Positions 1 to 8,952 of a stretch of 11,113 nt of DNA are shown in pieces. The position numbers and the translations under genes are program-made. The notes under the pieces were generated by a model that was not told the DNA's origin, ran no database searches, and saw only the letters and a list, made by a program, of their open reading frames with translations. Numbering within the stretch: the stretch's first letter is position 1; every line of letters starts with the position of its first letter. The stretch spans positions 1 to 11,113 of the forward strand of contig JAAERC010000359.1 in NCBI GenBank assembly GCA_024230695.1, read 5' to 3'. The DNA is from Candidatus Zixiibacteriota bacterium (GTDB lineage: Bacteria; Zixibacteria; MSB-5A5; GN15; PGXB01).

Positions 1-186
1 CATTTTGACAGTAAACATTCTGTTTCAATTGATGGAATTTATGATTTTCAAGTGAATGTATGTAATAACCCGGAAGATATGCAAAAACAACTTTTGACGG
101 TTCATAAAAATGATCATGGATATCTTCCGGATTATAATAAAGAATTAGTTGCGCAAAAAAATATAGAGGGGAATGCTTGCCCTTAA
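1..186 (+). CDS. C-terminal end of an unrecognised protein (partial)
   Basis: The frame is open from the first base of the window to a TAA at 184-186, giving the last 61 residues of a protein whose start lies outside. The visible tail is hydrophilic, with a stretch reading DGIYDFQVNVCNNPEDMQKQ and an end reading NIEGNACP. It has no membrane segment and no motif that I recognise. That it is coding is inferred from the uninterrupted frame and from the strong terminator 71 bases after its stop on the same strand. No function is proposed. Confidence 0.55.
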   Translation, partial: HFDSKHSVSIDGIYDFQVNVCNNPEDMQKQLLTVHKNDHGYLPDYNKELVAQKNIEGNACP

Positions 187-257
187 TTTGGGTTGAGCAA
201 AGGGAGTCACTGCAGGATCGAGTTAGCAGCTTGGAGAAAGACAAAAAGGGGCAACGG

Positions 258-299
258 CCTGAGAAGTTATTTTATAGATAGCTTCTCAGGTTTTTTTTT
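258..299 (+). terminator. Intrinsic terminator after the partial upstream gene
   Basis: The arms CCTGAGAAG (258-266) and CTTCTCAGG (282-290) pair perfectly over 9 bp around a 15-nt loop. A run of nine T follows at once (291-299). This is a textbook Rho-independent terminator. It closes the upstream transcription unit and separates it from pyk, whose start codon is 63 bases further on. I see nothing else in 187-257. Confidence 0.9.
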
Positions 300-362
300 G
301 GATACAACTGACCCTGAAAATTTTTGTTGATTTGAACATCTAATCTAAATATTTAAATCAAT

Positions 363-1772
363 ATGAAACATACTAAAATACTTGCCACCTATGGCCCGTC
401 GATTGCTTCGGTAGAAGTTCTGCATAAGCTGATGGCAGAAGGGGTTAATGCCTTCAGGGTCAACTGCTCGCATGGTGATAAAGATGATTTTCTTAGAGCG
501 GTAAGTTTAATTCGCGAGGCGTCTTCTGGTAATGATTTTCCCGCTGGATTGTTGTTTGATATCTCCGGCCCCAAATTGCGTCTTGACCGATTTAAAGGCG
601 AGATCGATCTTGAAAAAGGTGACAATATCACTATCAGTGCCGGGAAATCTGATATAAAAAATCGAATCATTGGAGTTAACCATCCCGAGATCATCAGTTC
701 TGTTAGAATGGATGAACGGATAATACTCGATGATGGGAATCTCATTCTGAAAATTCTTAAAATTGATAATAATGGTGTTCTTGCTGAGGCCTGCAACAAA
801 TACAAACTTCTTCCCGCTAAAGGAATCAACCTGCCCGACACCGAAATAAAAATTCCAACGATAACCAAAAAGGACCGTGATGATATTAGAACCGCCGTTG
901 AAGCGGAGGCTGATTTTATCGCCCTTTCATTTGTTCGTTCGGGTGATGATATAGTCGAAGCTCGGGAACTGATAAAAAATCATGGTGGACAACAGAAGAT
1001 TATCGCCAAACTTGAAAAAAGAGAAGCTATTGAAAATCTTGATGTGATAATACAGCTTTCCGATGGAATCATGATTGCGCGTGGTGATCTTGGGGTCGAG
1101 CTCCCCCCTGCTGAATTGCCTCGCCTCCAAAAGCAGATCATCAAGAAAGCGAATCGGCATCATTGTCCGGTTATTGTTGCCACTCAGATGCTGGAATCAA
1201 TGCGGTTTTCTCCTCGGGCGACTCGTGCGGAAATAAATGATGTTGCTTCAGCGGTGTTTGATCATGCCGATGTGGTGATGCTTTCGGCAGAAACGGCCAG
1301 CGGTGAGTATCCTCTTGAAGCAGTCAGAGTGATGACCGCGGCTGTCAATGCCGCTGAGTTTGAGAATGATAAGCCAAAAGTACGTCCTGACGACCAATTT
1401 ATTAAGGAACCGATTGCCTACTCAATTGCGGGCGCAGTCAGTTCAACAAATCAGCTGTGCAAAACTAAGGCAATTTTTGCAATGACCACAACCGGATACA
1501 CGGCCGGTCTTATCTCTACTCTTTTTCAGGGAGTACCGATAATCGCATTAACCGCTGACCGGAAGGTTATGAATCAACTAACTCTTCACCGTTCGGTATA
1601 TGCTATACGGGTCAAACAAATGACATCGTTTACAGAAGTGCTTCAGGAGGTAAATGAAGCATCTTTAGAGCAGGGATTGGCAGACAAAAATGATCGTGTT
1701 ATCATCACCGGGGGATATCCATTCGGAAAAGGTACAGAAACCAATTTTATGATGATCCACATCGTGGGGTAA
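363..1772 (+). CDS. pyk: Pyruvate kinase, putative K+-independent type
   Basis: Cytosolic glycolytic enzyme transferring phosphate from phosphoenolpyruvate to ADP. The 469 residues match the usual length. The N-terminal part of the barrel carries R32, N34 and S36 (in RVNCSHG) and D66. The lid (B) domain spans about 75-155. The barrel resumes with K216 and E218 (AKLEKREA), the ARGDLGVE motif with D242, and T274 in TQMLESM. The C-terminal domain (about 345-469) includes TTTGYTA. The usual DTKGPEIR segment reads DISGPKLR. In family numbering from the rabbit muscle enzyme, position 117 is therefore Lys (K71 here) instead of Glu, and 113, 114 and 120 are Ile, Ser and Leu. Lys117 marks the K+-independent class in published comparisons. 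NFSHG is NCSHG. No Shine-Dalgarno site is visible before the ATG, but the N-terminus fits the family start. The redox gene 25 bp downstream is probably co-transcribed. Confidence 0.95.
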   Translation: MKHTKILATYGPSIASVEVLHKLMAEGVNAFRVNCSHGDKDDFLRAVSLIREASSGNDFPAGLLFDISGPKLRLDRFKGEIDLEKGDNITISAGKSDIKNRIIGVNHPEIISSVRMDERIILDDGNLILKILKIDNNGVLAEACNKYKLLPAKGINLPDTEIKIPTITKKDRDDIRTAVEAEADFIALSFVRSGDDIVEARELIKNHGGQQKIIAKLEKREAIENLDVIIQLSDGIMIARGDLGVELPPAELPRLQKQIIKKANRHHCPVIVATQMLESMRFSPRATRAEINDVASAVFDHADVVMLSAETASGEYPLEAVRVMTAAVNAAEFENDKPKVRPDDQFIKEPIAYSIAGAVSSTNQLCKTKAIFAMTTTGYTAGLISTLFQGVPIIALTADRKVMNQLTLHRSVYAIRVKQMTSFTEVLQEVNEASLEQGLADKNDRVIITGGYPFGKGTETNFMMIHIVG

Positions 1773-1797
1773 AGGATAAGAATAAGGATTAATCTTA

Positions 1798-2238
1798 ATG
1801 ACTCTTGAAAAATTAGTAACAAATCGAGTGAAGACAGCTTACGAAAAAGAAGATATCCCATGAATCCCGACAATAATTAGAACTCTGGAAGAGTTATTCG
1901 AATTAAAAATAGAAAAACAAGTTTATAAGGCCTGCTGGGGATTAAATGGTGCCGGTTTATACGGTGCTCAGTGCGGACTGGTTGAGGGAACCTTGATGTT
2001 TATAAGTCTGTTGGCTCATCGTGAAAATATTGAACAGGAAAAGATGTGGCAGGCTTGTGCCGATTTCGCAAGAGAATATGAACAACAATTTGGATCGCTT
2101 CAGTGCAAGAAATTACGCCCCGGCGGTTTTAACGAAGATGATCCTCCGATGTTGTGTAAACCGCTGACAGAAGAGAGTATTATTTTCTCGGCTCGGTTTA
2201 TTGCCAAACGGTTCGGATTGGAGATGAAAATCAAGTAG
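1798..2238 (+). CDS. C_GCAxxG_C_C family redox protein, candidate selenoprotein (in-frame UGA at codon 22)
   Basis: From ATG 1798, preceded by AAGGA at 1784-1788, the frame runs to TAG 2238 and is broken only by TGA at 1861-1863. Read through, it gives 146 residues, close to the roughly 140 typical of this putative redox family, which is named for four conserved cysteines. Three are visible: C59 in AQCGLVEG (the CGAxxG-like motif), C103 in GSLQC and C120 in PPMLC. C46 and C87 are additional. The UGA (residue 22, in YEKEDIP-U-IPTIIRTLEELF) falls where the family has its first Cys, in segments like EGYNC-AQ. A SECIS-like hairpin starts a few bases later. Sequence on both sides of the UGA belongs to the same protein, which argues for selenocysteine. 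The alternative is a nonsense-mutated pseudogene, or a short product from TTG 1993 or ATG 1996 lacking the first half. Substrate and partner are unknown. Its nearest upstream neighbour is pyk. Confidence 0.72.
1874..1905 (+). promoter_or_regulatory. Bacterial SECIS-like hairpin just after the in-frame UGA
   Basis: AACTCT (1881-1886) pairs perfectly with AGAGTT (1890-1895) around a GGA triloop. Below an asymmetric internal loop, TAATT (1874-1878) pairs with AATTA (1901-1905). The first loop base, G1887, lies 23 nt after the UGA. Bacterial SECIS elements recognised by SelB have an apical loop with G in its first two positions, about 16-37 nt after the UGA, so size, loop and spacing fit. The lower stem is AT-only and weak. 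The structure was found by eye; no folding was run. Confidence 0.6.
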
Positions 2239-2267
2239 AATAATTTAGTTTAGAAAATATTCTACTT
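2233..2267. terminator. Inverted repeat between convergent genes, possible bidirectional terminator
   Basis: AAGTAGAATA (2233-2242) and TATTCTACTT (2258-2267) are perfect 10-bp complements around a 15-nt loop. The left arm contains the stop codon of the redox gene, and the right arm lies 12 bp before the end of the convergent minus-strand gene. The position suits a shared terminator, but the stem is AT-rich and neither side has a proper T tract, so its strength is doubtful. Confidence 0.4.
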
Positions 2268-2278
2268 TATAAAACTGT

Positions 2279-3148
2279 TTATTCACCTAACGCCTGTTTC
2301 TTTAGATCATTTATAAAATCGGCCTTGACCCAATATATATCACCGGCTCGACTAATAAATAGATATTTTCCATCGGGAGAGACTGAGGCATTATTCTCTC
2401 TCTTTTTTGTATTTACTTTTGGACCCATATTGATTGGATCAGTCCAATTGTTTTCTTTATTTTTAAAAGTAATATATAAATCTGAGGCATAGCTGTTCTC
2501 TCCTCTTTTATCAAAGATGATATAACTTTCACAGGGAGCAATAAAGGGGTGTGATCCCTTTATTGGAGGATCCAATGGTCTGACCTCTAAATACATCTTA
2601 TCTTTATGTTCAATAAATGTAATTCCAGTGCAATAAATACTTCCATCGGGTGTAACAGAATACGCATGCACCGTCTGATTTATAACCGGGGGACCAAGAT
2701 GAAACGGCTTGGCCCATTTTCCATCGGTTTTTTTAGACACCCAGGCATTAAGTGGTTCTTTGGCGCCGGGTAGATCGCGTCTGGAACAGAAATATAGTTT
2801 GGTACCATCGGCTGAGAAACAGGGTTCCCCGCCTTCGGAATCAAAAGGCGCAAAGGCCGGAACAGGATCTGTCCAGCCTGAGTCATTGTCCATTTTTCTA
2901 GTTAAGAGAATATAGCCGCCACGACTGAAAGCTATTTCATCGCCTTTGGGAGAAATCGTAATCCGGTATTCATCGGCATCAAATGTATTTACTATTGAAG
3001 AAAATTTTACAGGTATATCATCGGGTAACGGCTCGCTCATATAGTCACATTCAAATTTAATTGATTCGTTGGCTTGAACTAAACCAAAAGCAATAAATAA
3101 AAATGTAATAAAAATTACTGATCTACAAATTTGAAGATTTTTTAACAT
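2279..3148 (-). CDS. Exported PD40/WD40-like beta-propeller protein
   Basis: The 289-residue protein begins with a signal peptide: LKNLQICR, a hydrophobic core at about residues 10-24, and likely cleavage after LVQA (residue 26). The mature part is built of short strands with the PD40 signature seen in TolB-type propellers: ISPKGDEIAFSR, FSADGTKLYFCSR, VTPDGSIYCTG and VSPDGKYLFISR. About five blade-like units are recognisable. There is no enzymatic domain and no lipobox. Start ATG 3148 has AAGGA about 6 bases upstream on the minus strand. It follows the 370-residue secreted protein by 29 bp and is probably the second gene of that operon. Propellers of this type usually bind proteins or peptidoglycan-associated partners in the periplasm or outside the cell; the ligand here is unknown. 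Confidence 0.8.
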   Translation of the reverse strand: MLKNLQICRSVIFITFLFIAFGLVQANESIKFECDYMSEPLPDDIPVKFSSIVNTFDADEYRITISPKGDEIAFSRGGYILLTRKMDNDSGWTDPVPAFAPFDSEGGEPCFSADGTKLYFCSRRDLPGAKEPLNAWVSKKTDGKWAKPFHLGPPVINQTVHAYSVTPDGSIYCTGITFIEHKDKMYLEVRPLDPPIKGSHPFIAPCESYIIFDKRGENSYASDLYITFKNKENNWTDPINMGPKVNTKKRENNASVSPDGKYLFISRAGDIYWVKADFINDLKKQALGE

Positions 3149-3177
3149 TTAATTTCCTTTTCAATTTATTAATACTT

Positions 3178-4290
3178 TTATCTGTAGAAGCTAACGGCTG
3201 GTTTGATTTCTTCTATTAAAAAGCGGTGCAATGTTTCACGGGATGGGGTTAAATCGATTTTACGCCCCCATATTTCATTCATATGAGTCAGACCGGCAAA
3301 CAATAGGTAATCCTGATCTCCTTTGGTTCCAAGCATTGCTATAAAAGTATAACTATCGGCCAATAATTGTCCATCGTAATTTTCCAGCCAGACAAATGTA
3401 CCCTCTGCCCAAAACCTATCCCCTTTTGCATAGGTAGTGTCAACTTTATATGACACTATTCCCGGAGACAGTTTGGCTTGAAGCGAGTCTATAATCAAAT
3501 TATCCAATGATTTTAATAATTTTTCATTTGACAATGTTTCCTTATGTTTACTCCAATATAGTTCCACAACTTTTTGAGAGTTGGTCATAAGTGTCCAGAG
3601 GGTCCCTTTAGTTTTATTAATACCATCTGGAAACCATTGTTTGGTCTCAAATGGAAGTGTTCGCCAGGCACGCGGTTTGTTAAACGATAGCTCCCATTCT
3701 TTTGATGTATATGATTTTGGCAGTTTGGTATTGTCAGATATGGTACAATCTTCATGGCAACAAATAGTTGATGTGATCTCATATTGGAGTTTTAGTTTAT
3801 CCTCCAATGTTCCCATTTTTAGATTAACATTACAGTCGGCGGTGAATTGACGATTTGTCTTTTCGCAGTTCCAAACAATAAAACGCGTTTTTATCATGGC
3901 ATCGCCTATTGTCGCACCAACATAATAAGCGGTATGGCCGGCAATTTCAACGGTGCCGGTATCGCCGATCAATTTAAACGGCATGGCCGTTCCCCAAAAA
4001 TTGAGCAGATGGTTTTCAACATAGGCAATCGACAATTCATTATTTGTACTATCAAGAGGACGCCAGTGCAGGAAATACATCAGCCAATTATCATGACGAA
4101 GTCTGATTTTTCCTTCATCCGGAGAAATATCCAAACTGGAAACCTCCCAATCATCACCGGATGACCTTAAGTTTTCAAGAGATATAAGTGAGCTTTGCTT
4201 CTCACTATCAGCCAGACAGTAATTCTGACTGCAAATTAAACCAAAAAACAGCCCGAACAAAATCATCAGTTTTAAACTGGATTTGCGCAT
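3178..4290 (-). CDS. Secreted protein of unknown function (370 aa)
   Basis: I do not recognise a family. The N-terminus is a clear signal peptide: MRKSSLK, a hydrophobic stretch LMILFGLFFGLI, and likely cleavage after YCLA (residue 27). The C20 context (GLIC) is not a lipobox, so a soluble exported protein is more likely than a lipoprotein. The mature part is rich in beta-prone, aromatic segments (WLMYFLHWRPLD, AYYVGATIGDAM, GDRFWAEGTFVWLENYDG). It has a Cys-rich patch TICCHEDC but no motif that I can assign. I chose ATG 4290 because GGAGGG lies just upstream with a 4-base gap; the TTG at 4302 would sit on that ribosome binding site. It is the first gene of a two-gene minus-strand operon with the PD40 propeller protein, which suggests a shared role at the cell surface or in the periplasm. 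Confidence 0.75.
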   Translation of the reverse strand: MRKSSLKLMILFGLFFGLICSQNYCLADSEKQSSLISLENLRSSGDDWEVSSLDISPDEGKIRLRHDNWLMYFLHWRPLDSTNNELSIAYVENHLLNFWGTAMPFKLIGDTGTVEIAGHTAYYVGATIGDAMIKTRFIVWNCEKTNRQFTADCNVNLKMGTLEDKLKLQYEITSTICCHEDCTISDNTKLPKSYTSKEWELSFNKPRAWRTLPFETKQWFPDGINKTKGTLWTLMTNSQKVVELYWSKHKETLSNEKLLKSLDNLIIDSLQAKLSPGIVSYKVDTTYAKGDRFWAEGTFVWLENYDGQLLADSYTFIAMLGTKGDQDYLLFAGLTHMNEIWGRKIDLTPSRETLHRFLIEEIKPAVSFYR

Positions 4291-4332
4291 AATTCCCTCC
4301 AAAGAATTTTTATATATGAATTTGTATCATTA

Positions 4333-4361
4333 ATAATACAGATACTTCTGCATGAAAACAA
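4333..4361 (-). promoter_or_regulatory. Putative sigma70-like promoter of the secreted-protein operon
   Basis: On the minus strand, TTGTTT (4356-4361) and TATTAT (4333-4338) are separated by 17 bp, with TG directly before the -10 box. Transcription would begin near 4326, about 35 bases before the ATG at 4290. The -10 box is good and the -35 moderate; in AT-rich DNA chance matches are common. Confidence 0.4.
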
Positions 4362-4406
4362 GTATATTCTATTTGATATAAAAATCGCCGTTTTTGAAAT
4401 CAATTT

Positions 4407-4431
4407 TGATGATTTAGCAAATAAATCATCA
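4407..4431. repeat. Perfect 9-bp inverted repeat in the divergent intergenic region
   Basis: TGATGATTT (4407-4415) and AAATCATCA (4423-4431) are exact complements with a 7-base spacer. The repeat sits 31 bases before the rsmE start and upstream of the divergent minus-strand operon. This layout fits an operator for a dimeric regulator. It could instead act as an RNA hairpin in the rsmE leader, since TTTT follows two bases later, but the stem is AT-rich for a terminator. A weak plus-strand -10 box (TATTAT, 4436-4441) lies next to it. Confidence 0.4.
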
Positions 4432-4462
4432 CTTTTATTATTAATCTAATTATATTTAACAT

Positions 4463-5203
4463 ATGAATCTGATAATACTGACAGAGAATGATTTGGTTGA
4501 AAAGAACAAATATGCGCTCAAAGATATTCGTTTTGAGCATATAATAAATATTCTCAAGTTATCCATCGGTGATGAAATTGAAATTGGAATTTTAAATGGA
4601 TCGACCGGAATTGCTCAAATCGATAGTATAAGCAGTGAACAACTCACTATCAAATCAAAATACCTTCAACCGCAGATAGAAATCAAACCGGAAAAAACAT
4701 TAATATGTGCTCTGCCCCGTCCTCAGACGGTTAAAAAAGTACTTATAACATCGGCGATGATGGGTATTAAAAATATTCATTTCATTCGAGCCAACCGGGT
4801 AGAAAAAAGTTATTATCATTCTCCATTGCTTGAACCGGGAAATATTAAGCCATATTTGCTTGAAGGATTATCTCAGGGGAAAAATACGCAATTACCGACA
4901 GTGACAATCCACAAACGGTTTAAGCCTTTTTTTGAGGATTATTTCCCAAGTGTATGCGATGATAAAACAATAAAGTTATTACCCGACATTGAAACCGATT
5001 GTTTCTTAAATAGTTTTTATTCTTGTGGAAATAATCCACTTGCATTGGTTATAGGTCCTGAGGGCGGCTGGGTACCATTTGAAATCGATCTAATGAAGGA
5101 AACAGGATTTAGGCCATATAGACTCAGCCAATCGGTTCTTCGTGTTGAACATGCTCTCACCGCCGCGCTGGCGCAGATCGAATTGATCGTTAACACCAAT
5201 TAG
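4463..5203 (+). CDS. rsmE: 16S rRNA (uracil-1498-N3)-methyltransferase
   Basis: SPOUT-class methyltransferase that methylates U1498 of 16S rRNA using S-adenosylmethionine in the cytosol. Its 246 residues are typical. The N-terminal part (about 1-70) is the small PUA-like RNA-binding region, with the usual RFEHIINILKLSIGDEIEI. The catalytic knot domain starts around CALPRP. It has the SAM-binding loop VIGPEGGW (GPEGG at 198-202) and the C-terminal knot element LSQSVLRVEHALTAALAQ. Most family members read LRVETA there; here His230 replaces the Thr. No Shine-Dalgarno site is visible before the ATG, but the N-terminus begins as expected for the family. It stands alone between the divergent secreted-protein operon and the metY leader. 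Confidence 0.93.
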   Translation: MNLIILTENDLVEKNKYALKDIRFEHIINILKLSIGDEIEIGILNGSTGIAQIDSISSEQLTIKSKYLQPQIEIKPEKTLICALPRPQTVKKVLITSAMMGIKNIHFIRANRVEKSYYHSPLLEPGNIKPYLLEGLSQGKNTQLPTVTIHKRFKPFFEDYFPSVCDDKTIKLLPDIETDCFLNSFYSCGNNPLALVIGPEGGWVPFEIDLMKETGFRPYRLSQSVLRVEHALTAALAQIELIVNTN

Positions 5204-5285
5204 CATATCATTGCTAAATATCCTAAAAATAATTTCTGTTTTGCACCATATTAATTGCCATAACCTTAAAATAGAAAAATAACTG

Positions 5286-5313
5286 TTGACAATTTTCGGA
5301 TTGCCGATATATT
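5286..5313 (+). promoter_or_regulatory. Putative sigma70-like promoter of the methionine operon leader
   Basis: A perfect -35 box TTGACA (5286-5291) is followed after 16 bp by TATATT (5308-5313), one base from consensus. Transcription would start near 5320, giving a leader of about 245 nt before metY. This is the best promoter-like match I found in the 362-bp space between rsmE and metY. A TATAAT at 5344-5349 is an alternative -10 box but has no fitting -35. Confidence 0.6.
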
Positions 5314-5412
5314 ATTTCAAAGTGAAGGAATTTTATAAAATTGTATAATTTGACCCTACATATTTCGTCCATCAGTTCTACTCCGAAGAATACCATCTTG
5401 AACTCCAGTATC

Positions 5413-5452
5413 ATGTTCATGGAGATGGCTATGGGTATGCCTAATTTACATA

Positions 5453-5478
<26 letters not shown>
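5413..5478 (+). CDS. Methionine-rich leader peptide upstream of metY
   Basis: From ATG 5413 a short frame encodes 21 residues beginning MFMEMAMGMP and ending GEVYRT, then TAG (5476-5478). Five of the first nine codons are ATG (5413, 5419, 5425, 5431, 5437). The frame sits between a good promoter and a perfect terminator, in front of methionine biosynthesis genes, so a control peptide for attenuation is the natural reading. The start is uncertain. ATG 5413 has no clear ribosome site, but neither do pyk and rsmE. The same frame is open from 5326, and TTG 5341, with AAGGA at 5325-5329, would give a 45-residue peptide with the Met codons at positions 25-33. A start at ATG 5431, with GGAG upstream, would leave only two Met. 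Leader peptides are rarely conserved in sequence, so support must come from architecture. Confidence 0.62.
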
Positions 5479-7901
<2,423 letters not shown>

Positions 7902-7915
<14 letters not shown>

Positions 7916-8948
7916 ATCAAATAAAAATAATATCTTTCGTGAACCGGTTGCAATTTTAGGTGCAAGCGGAATTGTTGGACAAATCTTTGCGTGGTTATTG
8001 TCAACTCATCCCTGGTTTGAGCCGGTTATGTTCTGTGCCACTTCTAAAAGAAAAGGCCAACAATATGGAAAAGATATCCCATGGTTGTTGCCGGTTGAAA
8101 AGCCGGAATCTTTGGTTGAATCATCTTTTGAAAAAAATGACATAAATAAGTTAAGGAAGCGCGGCGTAAAAATAGTCTTTAGTGCTTTGCCAGGAAATGT
8201 AGCCGGTGAGATTGAGGATAATCTCCGACAAGAAGGTTTTTTTATATTTTCAAATGCCGGCGCTCACAGAATGGAAACAAATACTCCTATCATTATTCCT
8301 GAAATCAATAGTTATGATATAAATCAAATAAAACCACAAGGATTTCCTGAGTCCGGATTTATTATCTGTAATTCTAATTGTGCGGTTTCGGGATTGGCTT
8401 TATCAATCGCGCCATTAATGAATTTGGGGATCACAGGTCTTACGGTCGCCACCTATCAATCTATTTCGGGAGCCGGTTACCCGGGAATACCATCTCTTGA
8501 TATCGCGGGAGGGATCCTCACTAAGATAAATGGTGAGGAAAATAAAATCCCATTGGAGATCAATAAAATATTTAAAACCGATATTAATATTTTTCCGACC
8601 TGTGTGCGAGTGGCGGTACCTTTTGGACATTTAATATCAGTCTGGGTCGATTTTGCAGATAAGATAAGCAAAAAAGAGATATTACAAAATTGGGGAAACT
8701 TTGGAATGCAGTCGTATCAGCTACCATCGTTGCCAAACCAGACGATTGTATATAGCGATGACCACAGAGAATTAAGCCCAACTAAATCGTTTTTGGGAAA
8801 CCCATCAGGTATGCAAGTAAGAATCGGTCGCTTACAAGTAGAAAATAACAGGGCACGTTTTATTGTGCTGGTTAATAATCTAGTACGGGGTGCGGCCGCC
8901 GGTTCGATCGCCAATGCGGAACTATTTTTAAAAACGTTTGGAAATTAA
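7902..8948 (+). CDS. asd: Aspartate-semialdehyde dehydrogenase
   Basis: NADP-dependent reduction of aspartyl phosphate to aspartate semialdehyde, the branch point to lysine, threonine and methionine. The 348 residues show the nucleotide loop VAILGASGIVGQ (about 16-27), FSALPGNVAGEIE, the catalytic Cys C160 in ICNSNCAVSG, the SGAGYPG segment, GEENKIPLE (about 211-219), and R236 and H243 in VRVAVPFGH. The NSNC form and the overall spacing look closer to the archaeal/fungal-type Asd branch than to the E. coli type. The start overlaps metX and is preceded by GAAGGA. Aspartate kinase begins 4 bases after its stop, so consecutive enzymes of the pathway are co-translated. Confidence 0.92.
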
Positions 8949-8952
8949 AACA

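Noticed and set aside
327..355. TTGATT-17-TATTTA as a promoter giving a nearly leaderless pyk mRNA
   Set aside because: Both boxes match poorly in very AT-rich sequence; too weak to annotate.
389..868. Long minus-strand open frame inside pyk, and similar frames inside metY, asd and aspartate kinase
   Set aside because: These are antisense shadows of clearly conserved genes, with low-complexity translations and no motifs.
1993..2238. Separate 81-residue gene starting at TTG 1993
   Set aside because: It begins in the middle of the CGAxxG-motif region and lacks half of the family domain; the full frame from ATG 1798 through the UGA explains both parts.
4291..4302. TTG start at 4302 for the secreted protein
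   Set aside because: It would lie on the GGAGGG ribosome binding site that serves ATG 4290, and the signal peptide begins naturally at that ATG.
5344..5349. TATAAT as the -10 box of the metY promoter
   Set aside because: Perfect -10 hexamer, but at 16-18 bp spacing there is no acceptable -35. The TTGACA/TATATT pair just upstream is better overall.
8938..8952. TTG start at 8938 for aspartate kinase
   Set aside because: It would add five residues before the conserved first strand and overlap asd; ATG 8953 is the simpler start.
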